Shown here: positions 36,224 through 43,687 of the stretch, in pieces | Numbering within the stretch: the stretch's first letter is position 1 | Layout of the letters: each line of letters opens with the position of its first letter | Assembly: GCA_016722945.1 (NCBI GenBank) | Contig: JAEQMT010000038.1 | Span: 866,756 to 930,755, forward strand | DNA length: 64,000 nucleotides | Direction: 5' to 3' | DNA from: Desulfofustis sp. PB-SRB1 | GTDB lineage: Bacteria > Desulfobacterota > Desulfobulbia > Desulfobulbales > Desulfocapsaceae | Translations under genes and position numbers: made by a program | Notes under the pieces: generated by a model | What the model saw: the letters and a program-made list of their open reading frames with translations, nothing else | Told to the model about the DNA's origin: nothing | Databases searched by the model: none

Positions 36224-36502
36224 TCTTCTCACCATATCAACTTGTTCGGACGAGGGTTCGGTTTCCGAAAACGCAATCGAACAGAATCACCCGCTGTTTC
36301 GACAAACCATCTGCTTGTTTCGCCACGCCAAGCATGCATGACAGTGGGTGCGCAAAAGCTCGCTGGTCGATTAGTATGTCGCATCAGATGACGCCGGGCT
36401 CCTGTTCAGCGTGAACATCGTTTTCAACCCAGCAACCCGGATCAGCGTCAATCCCCGCAAGGTCTCTTGTGTCGACCACGCCCTGTCGGTCTCGGTCAGC
36501 GG

Positions 36503-37312
36503 TCACATCACCCATAGAATCCACCCTTCGACCTGGGCAACGGGATATTCGCCGGGCAGCATGTCCGGCTTGAGAAATTTGCCGAGGCTGCCGTCCATGT
36601 CCACCCGCCGCAGCCAGGCGGCGGCGACATAGGCATCATGCTGGTCGGGTGTGCGGCCCTCCCGTGGAGTGCTCTTGCTCCATAGCGAGGGGTAGACCTC
36701 CACCAGCACGGATTTGCCCGTGGGGATCTCCCAGCCGTCGAAGGGCCAGAAGTGGACCCGCTCCTCAAGCCGGTTGCGCAGATACCTCAGCCACGGCAGC
36801 CCGGAGTGGGTCGATTTGGCCACTGTGCCAGGCACGTCGAAATGAAAGACCGATTTGGCCCCGGCCCGTTCCTCGGTAATGCGTCGCCAGCGGGCGCTGC
36901 CGGAGCGGGCCTCGCCTTTACCCCGTGAACCGTCGCGAATGAAGTCAACGTAGGTGTGTTTGGCATCAGTCGGCCAATGCCTCTGAAAATCGTCGAGGAA
37001 GGTCGGCCAATCCGGCTCGAGCAAATGCACCTCGAAATACCGCAGAGGAAAGGAAAAGCCGTGGTCGATACCAACGATGGTCGGCACATCCCCGGATAAC
37101 TGCTCCTTCAGCCACTGTGCCAGGCCACGTCGGGTCCAGTACTTGCGCGGGCTGGGCGGCGGTTCTACCTCGATGGGCGTAGATTCGCGGCCGGCCTCGT
37201 AAACCCGAAGCCCTTTCAGGCTGGAATCCGGGGTTTCCGCGCCGGAGTAATCGATGCCGATATAGCGGCTGAACCTTTGCTTGATGCGTTCCGGCATCTT
37301 TATAATCACCAT
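36503..37312 (-). CDS. RNase H-fold protein, DUF429-like
   Basis: 269 residues. The N terminus YIGIDYSGAETP, a second acidic strand IVGIDHGFSFPLRYF near residue 80 and DQHDAYVAAAWLRR near 225 place three aspartates as in the RNase H-like fold of DUF429 proteins (predicted nucleases). A segment near 190-215 (FWPFDGWEIPTGKSVLVEV) is also typical. A GAGG site precedes the ATG. It is the last gene of the ATPase-PIN-RNA ligase set, 51 bp after the ligase, and may be co-transcribed. The activity is predicted from fold only. Confidence 0.65.
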   Translation of the reverse strand: MVIIKMPERIKQRFSRYIGIDYSGAETPDSSLKGLRVYEAGRESTPIEVEPPPSPRKYWTRRGLAQWLKEQLSGDVPTIVGIDHGFSFPLRYFEVHLLEPDWPTFLDDFQRHWPTDAKHTYVDFIRDGSRGKGEARSGSARWRRITEERAGAKSVFHFDVPGTVAKSTHSGLPWLRYLRNRLEERVHFWPFDGWEIPTGKSVLVEVYPSLWSKSTPREGRTPDQHDAYVAAAWLRRVDMDGSLGKFLKPDMLPGEYPVAQVEGWILWVM

Positions 37313-37363
37313 GCCCGTGAACCTCGTTTGTTCATTGATGTAGACAAAACGGTATCCAATCGA

Positions 37364-38104
37364 TCACGGATTTTCGCTGCACAGCTGCTGATCATGGTTG
37401 CCGTTACTACTTCCTTCATCCTCATTCCCGGCGTCTAACCGATTTGGCCTGATTGCGGAACGCGACCAGTGCTGCCCGACCGCCTGGATAAAGGCGGGGT
37501 GAACAAGTTTGGCTCGTTGTTCAAGCCAGTCGCCGTGATCAATTCGCAGATAAATCCCTTCAGCTGGCTGATTTGTCAGCTTTGATTGCGATAAGAGTTC
37601 TTGAATCTCTGGGTAGGTAAAGCGCCCGTGTGCAACGGCTGGCACCTTGAAAATATGCATCTTACCTAATAGCCGATCCCGGCGCGCTGTGGCCAGGAAG
37701 CGACGTTTCTCTCGGTCATAAACATCAAACCCAAGAAACCAGTCGGGCAGATGGTCGTAAAAAATCGCATGCTGGGCGTAACACCACTCACCAAAAAGGA
37801 TGTACCGGTCAGAGAGATGCTCGAAAAGCGTATCGGTATGAAGCGCCAACCATTGCCCGAGTTTTTTCCACTGGCCCGAACCTGGCAGGTGCAAATAAGC
37901 GCCTCTATTCTGGGCGCGAATATTCCCATTCGCATCAAACGAGAAGCCCAGGTTTGCGCCGTCTACTTTTTCTTCCACAGTCACCTCATGCGTCAGGAAT
38001 GCAACACGTTCTGATTTCGTCAGGACCTTATCTCTCCTGATGTCAACCCCTGACAAAGTCGCCAGATGAGGCGTCGAGGGAAATTTGGAAAAATCCTCTT
38101 TCAC
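37364..38104 (-). CDS. RNA ligase family protein
   Basis: 246 residues with the full nucleotidyltransferase motif series of ATP-dependent ligases: motif I EEKVDGANLG (Lys46 would take AMP), motif Ia/RxQNRG near 63-68, motif III ILFGEWCYAQH near 101, motif IIIa FLGFDVYD near 122, motif IV AEGIYLRI near 190 and motif V RAKLVHP near 208. This matches short T4 Rnl2-like ligases without a C-terminal domain, which seal nicks or breaks in RNA. It overlaps the PIN gene by 4 bp, so cleavage and sealing functions are translated together. A DNA nick as substrate is not excluded. Confidence 0.83.
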   Translation of the reverse strand: MKEDFSKFPSTPHLATLSGVDIRRDKVLTKSERVAFLTHEVTVEEKVDGANLGFSFDANGNIRAQNRGAYLHLPGSGQWKKLGQWLALHTDTLFEHLSDRYILFGEWCYAQHAIFYDHLPDWFLGFDVYDREKRRFLATARRDRLLGKMHIFKVPAVAHGRFTYPEIQELLSQSKLTNQPAEGIYLRIDHGDWLEQRAKLVHPAFIQAVGQHWSRSAIRPNRLDAGNEDEGSSNGNHDQQLCSENP

Positions 38105-38631
38105 GCCCCCATTTTCTCGATATATTTGGCTTCAACATATTCCGGGCAAAGGAAATGAACGGTAATCCCAACCGCTGCCAGGGCGTCTTTCCATCCCCAC
38201 CACTTGCTGTCCGTCGCCTGCAATATCGGCGGCTTCTCCACGTGGGCGTTGGCTGCGGCGACAAACTTGCGGTCCGATCTGTCGAAATTATTCAGATCGT
38301 CATGGATGGGAAATTCTTCGTATGAGTCGTCATTTCTGGTAATAGTCACTCGGTGGGCGTCAGGAAGGCTCCAGCGATTATCGTGAACCCATTTCATGAA
38401 ACGGTCCCCGACGCCGGGCTGTCCTTTCATGGAGAGCTGCCGCCGGTATTCATCGAAAATTTCATCTCCTTTGTCAATGATCAGGCCTCGCTTTTTGATG
38501 ACATGCTCAACCGCCTCGACGCAGGCCAGCACGCAGGCATCGGATACGTCAGAGCCCTCGTCAGGCTGAGTAGCGAGATTTGCCGTCTTGGGAACATTGG
38601 TGTCCACCAGGCATTTCTTGGGCAGGCTCAT
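38101..38631 (-). CDS. PIN-domain-like protein (putative RNase)
   Basis: 176 residues. The N terminus KCLVDTNVPKTANLAT has the first PIN acidic residue (Asp10). Acidic clusters follow at DEIFDEYRR near 58-66 and FDRSDRKFVAAANAH near 125-140, the usual places for the remaining metal ligands. PIN proteins are Mg-dependent RNases, often toxins that cut tRNA or mRNA. It overlaps the ATPase gene and the ligase gene by 4 bp each. The order ATPase-PIN-ligase suggests a regulated RNA-cutting effector with a sealing partner (inference). Confidence 0.7.
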   Translation of the reverse strand: MSLPKKCLVDTNVPKTANLATQPDEGSDVSDACVLACVEAVEHVIKKRGLIIDKGDEIFDEYRRQLSMKGQPGVGDRFMKWVHDNRWSLPDAHRVTITRNDDSYEEFPIHDDLNNFDRSDRKFVAAANAHVEKPPILQATDSKWWGWKDALAAVGITVHFLCPEYVEAKYIEKMGA

Positions 38632-40046
38632 TTGGAAGCCTCCTGTTTCTCGGCATTTTGCATCCGCTTCTTCAGGGCGGCCTTGGCCTGCTCGGCGATG
38701 TCGCCCATTTCATCGCCGAAGAAGTTCTCGGGCCAATTCCAAATGTTGCCGAAGAGATCGATTTGAAGTGGCTCCAGGGTCGCCGGCGTCGTGGCGATAT
38801 TGGCGAAGTAGGCCGACACCTTTTCCTGTGGGACGGCATTTTCGGCGATACGGCGTTGCAGGCGGCGCAGGAAATGCTCCGAGTGGGTCTCGATAACAAG
38901 TTGAATATCCCTGTCTGACCCGTTTTCCCGGGAGTTGATGACATCAATCATCACATCGGCCAGCGCCGATTGCGCATTCGGGTGCAAATGAATCTCCGGC
39001 TGTTCCATAAGGATGATCGACCTGGCCGGAGCGTAAAAACACTGCACCAGAACCGGCAGCACCTGGGATATGCCAAAACCGACGTCTGGAAGATCGACCC
39101 AGTCTCTTGATCCCTTGGTGCGGACCTTAACCTCGTATTCCTGCCGCTGCTCCGATATCGCATTGACCTTGAATTCCTCGATCAGTCCCATTTCTTTTAG
39201 CTTGAGGGCAATAATCTCCTCAAAAGGTTTGGCTGGAGATGCTCGCTTGGCACCCGGCTTGAATAGGCTGATTTTCCGGTTTCGCGCCGCCAGAATCGCC
39301 GCGACGGTGTTTTCTCCCGCGTAGCCGACATTTTCAGGCTCCATGCCGGTCCATGAATACAGACGTTCCGCCTTGGTGCGCAGGGGGCCAAGATAACAGA
39401 GAGTTCGGTAGAGCTTTTCGTGGCGCAGGTTCAACGTTTGGACGAAATCCGCGTTCTGGTGATAGGCAACCACCTCATCAGGAAAACCGTAAAACCGGAC
39501 CGGTGCGCCAGGCATCCAGGGGCGCCCCTGCTTGCGTTTCAGCGTGTAATTGGTCGCATCGACTTTATACTCGGATTTGGCGCCCGATTTTCGCTCCATG
39601 CCGATGGACAGCCGGGATTCCTCCTCTTCAAGCAACTCGTATTTCAGTTGGTCAAGCACCAGGGTGTGCTGGTCCTTATCCCCTAAACCGACCTCGGCAT
39701 GAAAAGAGAGGTTATCGCCGGTAAAGGACTGGCCGGTCACCGGGTCTTTGAATTTCAGTATTTCCGGCAACGACCACCGATAGTCGAAGGTGATCTTGTT
39801 TTCCGGATCGCGGTGAAAAACCATTTCCTGATAGGAGCCAAGCTGAACCGCCGAGTTCTTGCCGCCCGGATAGAAAACCACCTTTCTGTCTGGTGACTCC
39901 ACGGTCTGCTTAAGCATCATCAGAAACTGGCCGATGCTGGATTTCCCCGAGCTGTTGGCGCCAAAAAACAGGGAGATGGGAGCCATGCGAATGGTGCCGG
40001 TATCCTTCCAGCCCTTGAAGTTTTGTATCCGTAATTGTTTCAGCAT
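38628..40046 (-). CDS. AAA/ABC-type ATPase with DUF3696
   Basis: 472 residues of the RecF/OLD-like ATPase group. LKQLRIQNFKGWKDTG and Walker A FFGANSSGKSS near residues 28-38; ABC signature-like region VGFGISQVLPVLVQC near 325; Walker B ILMEQPEIHLHPNAQS near 343; switch ETHSEHFLRRLQRRI near 388. The C-terminal 60 residues (IDLFGNIWNWPENFFGDEM) fit DUF3696. Such ATPases act as sensors or gates for coupled nucleases in several defence systems. It lies 100 bp after hsdM and overlaps the PIN gene. Confidence 0.85.
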   Translation of the reverse strand: MLKQLRIQNFKGWKDTGTIRMAPISLFFGANSSGKSSIGQFLMMLKQTVESPDRKVVFYPGGKNSAVQLGSYQEMVFHRDPENKITFDYRWSLPEILKFKDPVTGQSFTGDNLSFHAEVGLGDKDQHTLVLDQLKYELLEEEESRLSIGMERKSGAKSEYKVDATNYTLKRKQGRPWMPGAPVRFYGFPDEVVAYHQNADFVQTLNLRHEKLYRTLCYLGPLRTKAERLYSWTGMEPENVGYAGENTVAAILAARNRKISLFKPGAKRASPAKPFEEIIALKLKEMGLIEEFKVNAISEQRQEYEVKVRTKGSRDWVDLPDVGFGISQVLPVLVQCFYAPARSIILMEQPEIHLHPNAQSALADVMIDVINSRENGSDRDIQLVIETHSEHFLRRLQRRIAENAVPQEKVSAYFANIATTPATLEPLQIDLFGNIWNWPENFFGDEMGDIAEQAKAALKKRMQNAEKQEASK

Positions 40047-40145
40047 AATTCCTCTCTCCTTTCTGTAGTGCCATGCCGTCCACGGTGCTCGGTACTTGTC
40101 CGATTGCCGATAACGCCGTTAGGTAAAATTACGTTCATCTCCAGC

Positions 40146-42059
40146 TCAATCTGCCGCCAACAGCTTTGCCAGCCTGGCCAGCGATTCCGAGACGATCCGG
40201 CCCTGCTGCTCGATGCTGCCGATGATCTGTTGCGGGGTGCGGTCATCCACCTTGGCGACGGCGTTGGGATTGACCGCTTTGAGGTCGAACACGGCGGCGT
40301 CGATATCGGCGGCCTTGGTCTCCAGAACCTTGACGGTCTTTTCCTTTTCACGAATCTGCCCGCCCACCGCATCCAGCGCTTCTTTGTCGACTTTCTCTTT
40401 CTTCAGCCGTTTGAGCTGTTCTTTCAGGTCCACCACCTCCGCCTTGATGGCGGCCGCTTCATCGAGCAGTGGCTGCATCTCTTCCCGCGCCCTGGCGCGG
40501 CGGGCGGCAAAATCGACGGTCCAGGAGTAGCGGCTTTCGCCTTGCGGCGTGCCGCGCTCGGGCAACAGGCTGGCGTAACTCGGGAAGGGTTTGTCCGCGT
40601 TCGCTTCGTCCTCTTTCCAGTCGGCAACGAGGTTGGCCGGAAGCTGGGCCTCGGCCAGCGCGGAACCATCTTTATCTAAACCGAAATGGGCCAGGGTCAG
40701 CGGGGTCTTCTTGCCGACCTTGACGCTAGAGAGGTCATAGTACCAGATCTTTTCGGTCTTACGCCCCTTGGTGAAGAACAATAGGTTGGTTTTCACCCCG
40801 GCCCCGGCGGTGGAGAAGACCCCGCCGGGCAGGCTGACGATTGCCCACAGGTCGCACTCGTCCACCAGCTTGCGCTTGGTCTCCACAAAGGCGCTTTCGT
40901 TGGTGCGGAACAGCAGCCCCTCATCAAGGACGATGGCGCAGGTGCCATCCGGGGCCAGTTCGCTGAGGATATCCTGCACGAACAGCACCTGGGTGGAGCT
41001 GGTCTCAAAAGCGAAATGTTTCTGGGCATCCTTACCCTCCTTACCGCCGAAAGGCGGGTTGGTGAGGATGTAGTCGAAAAATTTCGGAGACTGCTCGAAC
41101 AGCGCCGCATAGGTGGCGCGGCCGGTCAGAGTGTTGCCGTGCCAGAGGTTGGGCTGGTCGATGCCGTGCAGCACCAGGTTGGCCAGGGCGATGGGGAAAA
41201 CCAGGTTCTCCTTTTCCCGGCCAAAGAAGGTATCGTGTTTCAGGGTGTCGATATCGGTGCTGGTGGCGCTCTGCCCCAATTTTCGGGCGATGTGCTCATA
41301 GGCGATGGCCAGGAAGCCGCCGGTGCCGCAGCCGGGGTCGTAGATGGTTTTGCCCGGCACGGGGTCCACCGTGTGCACCATGGCGCGGATTACCTCGCGG
41401 GGGGTGAAGAACTGGCCGCCGTCGGAGTTTTTCTCGCCCATCTTGAGCAGCAGATCTTCATAGACTTGCGACAGGGTGAAGAAATGGGTGTCGTCCACGT
41501 GGTCGATATAGATCTCGTGCACCTTGTCGAGGATGTCGCGCAGGTTGGTTTCGCTATCCACCCGCACCCGCTCCACCGCCGTCATGATGCGGCCGATGAT
41601 GCGCTGCTTGCGCGAGGCCGAGGGATTCGGCAAGCCGGTACGGGCGTCGATGTCCAGCCCGTGCAGATGCGGCAGCAGTTCCTTGTTGATGAAGTCGAAC
41701 AGTCTGCCGTCCCCGTCGGCGAACAGTTCCTGCCGCTTCCAGCCATAGGGCTTGCCGTCGCTGGTTTGGGGATGCTCGTCCTCATCGGAATAGGGAGCAG
41801 CCCAATCCTGCCAACGGTACGGGCTGACCAGGGCCGGGGTGAAGGTTGCCCCGACCGCCTCCGCCTCGCCCTTGGCCTTCTCCTCCTGGGCATCGAGGAT
41901 GCGCAAAAATAGAATCCAGGTCAGCTCCGGCACGTATTGCAGGGCACTGGCGCAGTTGGAGCGGCGCATGATGTCGCAGATCGATTTGACAAAGGCCGAC
42001 AGCGACTGGGTGGAGGCGATGGCCTTGGGCTGTTTTTTCCGGGAAACGCTTCTGGTCAT
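40146..42059 (-). CDS. hsdM: Type I RM methyltransferase subunit HsdM (locus 1)
   Basis: A 637-residue N6-adenine methyltransferase. HsdM_N region near 20-130, SAM motif YDPGCGTGGFLAIAY near 250, catalytic NPPFGG near 340, and a long C-terminal coiled coil (EAAAIKAEVVDLKEQL to near 590) that contacts HsdS. It methylates the sequence chosen by HsdS and is required for both modification and restriction. Its ATG overlaps the end of the DUF1016 remnant, showing that this remnant was once part of the operon. All catalytic motifs are intact. Confidence 0.93.
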   Translation of the reverse strand: MTRSVSRKKQPKAIASTQSLSAFVKSICDIMRRSNCASALQYVPELTWILFLRILDAQEEKAKGEAEAVGATFTPALVSPYRWQDWAAPYSDEDEHPQTSDGKPYGWKRQELFADGDGRLFDFINKELLPHLHGLDIDARTGLPNPSASRKQRIIGRIMTAVERVRVDSETNLRDILDKVHEIYIDHVDDTHFFTLSQVYEDLLLKMGEKNSDGGQFFTPREVIRAMVHTVDPVPGKTIYDPGCGTGGFLAIAYEHIARKLGQSATSTDIDTLKHDTFFGREKENLVFPIALANLVLHGIDQPNLWHGNTLTGRATYAALFEQSPKFFDYILTNPPFGGKEGKDAQKHFAFETSSTQVLFVQDILSELAPDGTCAIVLDEGLLFRTNESAFVETKRKLVDECDLWAIVSLPGGVFSTAGAGVKTNLLFFTKGRKTEKIWYYDLSSVKVGKKTPLTLAHFGLDKDGSALAEAQLPANLVADWKEDEANADKPFPSYASLLPERGTPQGESRYSWTVDFAARRARAREEMQPLLDEAAAIKAEVVDLKEQLKRLKKEKVDKEALDAVGGQIREKEKTVKVLETKAADIDAAVFDLKAVNPNAVAKVDDRTPQQIIGSIEQQGRIVSESLARLAKLLAAD

Positions 42060-42542
42060 GTGGTTTTTTCCAGTTCTTTCTCAATCTCTTCAACGGTCGG
42101 CAGGCTCGTCTGCAAAGGCCCGGGCATAGGCCAGACGCTGTTCCGGTTCTTTCAGCCGGGTCAGCAGCACCAGGTTATGCCCCCAGGGCAATTGTCCAAC
42201 AGCCTGTTGGACAATTTGCTCATCCGGCCAGGCCTTGGCAAAGGCGCGCATATAGATGAGGTTGGCGCGGGAAAAACCCTTCATCTCCGGGAAGGCGTTG
42301 CGCAGGTCGTGGGCCAGCCGGTCGATGATCTTGGCACCCCAGCCCTGTTGTGCCTGACGGGCCAGGATATCGCGACCGATCTGCCAGTAGAGCCGCACCA
42401 GTTCGCGGTTGACCGCCAGCGTCGCCCGCTGCTGGGCTTTGTGGATGCGGTTTTTTAACTCGCCCAGCCACTCGGCATAGCCTGCCGGCGGTTGCGTCAG
42501 TGAGACGGGTTGATCCTTCGATTCGGGCTTCTTCTTGGCCAT
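42056..42542 (-). pseudogene. DUF1016 (YhcG-like) gene with internal deletion
   Basis: The first 145 codons are the DUF1016 N-terminal domain (YAEWLGELKNRIHKAQ, REQVRLYWQIGRDIL-like segment, GFSRANLIYMRAFAKAWP). At AYARAF the frame goes off and soon stops, but in the shifted frame the sequence LQTSLPTVEEIEKELEKTT follows to a TGA at 42056; this is the usual C-terminal tail of these proteins. The PDDEXK nuclease domain that normally lies between is missing. So a deletion fused the two ends out of frame. Only an inactive N-terminal domain could be made. Confidence 0.82.
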
Positions 42543-42544
42543 GG

Positions 42545-43687
42545 TTACATCTCGAACGCCTGGGCCAGGATTTTCTGGGGTAGGAGGTTTATATCGTTGA
42601 GCATTGCCTTGCTTCCGTTTTTGTTTGCTTCTATTTCGGTAAGCACATTTTCAATTCTGGCGATGATCACCTTTTGCGTTGGCTTGTCCGGTGTGGGTAT
42701 CAGCAATGCTTTCAATAATCCACCGTTCAAGTTGGCCTGATTCCCGCCACGGCCCTCAGATAGTGCGCGTAAATCTTGGTATGAGAATTTCAACCAATGG
42801 AACAGAAATTCAGGTACCCAAGCATCATTGGGAAGAATGGCAAAACAGGCTTGATTGGTTGTCGCAGGGATTTCAAGAATTGCCGACTGACCACGGGTTT
42901 TGCCTTGACCATACATGGCAATCAGGACCGTTTTCGTCGGCAAAATGGGCAGTGAGCATTCTGCCAAAGCCTTTTTTGAGATGGCTTCTTCAGTTTTGGT
43001 GATTGGCGCAAACGCGACTTCTGCCGTTTTCACCCATGCTACTTCTGCCGGTTGCCAGTATTGTTTATTGCTACGAGCAGGGGTTGAGCCGCTGGTGGTC
43101 TGTGCATACTCGCCCAGCGGTTTCCTTGGCACCGAATCCAGCTCAGCCCAAATTTTATTGAATATTCGCTGCCCAAGAACATCAGCATCTCGCAGCTGCG
43201 TCTCCGCCGCCTGGCGGGCCTTGTCCACCTCAGCCAGTTGGGCCTTCAGGCGGGCGGCGATTTGGCGTTGTTTTTCGATGGGGTAATTTGGGACTTGCAG
43301 TGTTTTAAGATCATCGCCGTTGATGGCCTCAAAGGTTGAGCCTTGTCCTTTTGCTGCCAATATATTTTCTGAGTATTGCAAGAACAGCCAAAGAAAATCT
43401 CTTTCTACTGACGTTGCTCTTATTGCGGCGAGGCCACGGCCAATACAGCACTCTTGGTTGGCAAGATTTGTTGGCCCTACCGGTGCACGGACTGAAATAA
43501 GAATATCTCCAGGTTGCGCAATTTTCTTAGGTTCTGTACACCATTTCACTGCAATGGGGCTAACTTTTCCAAATTCTGTTTTACCCTGAAAAAAAGGCCA
43601 GCCATTACCTGTGGTGTTGTAAGTATCACCAGGAGGTGATTGACCCATGATCAGCTCTGCGACATCGCCAAGTTCAATCATTCTCAT
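42545..43687 (-). CDS. hsdS: Type I RM specificity subunit HsdS (locus 1)
   Basis: About 380 residues with two target-recognition domains, each followed by a conserved helix (PIEKQRQIAARLKAQLAEVD near residue 165 and KVIIARIENVLTEIEANK near 355). It selects the bipartite DNA target for HsdM/HsdR. The start at 43687 overlaps the hsdR stop (ATGA); longer frames run into hsdR. Intact. Confidence 0.9.
   Translation of the reverse strand: MRMIELGDVAELIMGQSPPGDTYNTTGNGWPFFQGKTEFGKVSPIAVKWCTEPKKIAQPGDILISVRAPVGPTNLANQECCIGRGLAAIRATSVERDFLWLFLQYSENILAAKGQGSTFEAINGDDLKTLQVPNYPIEKQRQIAARLKAQLAEVDKARQAAETQLRDADVLGQRIFNKIWAELDSVPRKPLGEYAQTTSGSTPARSNKQYWQPAEVAWVKTAEVAFAPITKTEEAISKKALAECSLPILPTKTVLIAMYGQGKTRGQSAILEIPATTNQACFAILPNDAWVPEFLFHWLKFSYQDLRALSEGRGGNQANLNGGLLKALLIPTPDKPTQKVIIARIENVLTEIEANKNGSKAMLNDINLLPQKILAQAFEM

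Larger units (their letters stand above)
35727..36502. other. Non-coding stretch with R3 and a doc fragment
   Basis: About 780 bp between mntA and the RNase H-fold gene. It holds GGTAAGCAAG (also found in front of R4), repeat R3, and the duplicated 3' end of doc. From 36310 to 36502 I see nothing interpretable. It should also contain the leftward promoter of mntA-hepT. Confidence 0.55.

Noticed and set aside
37751..38014. Plus-strand ORF inside the RNA ligase gene
   Set aside because: Antisense shadow; the minus-strand frame has all ligase motifs.
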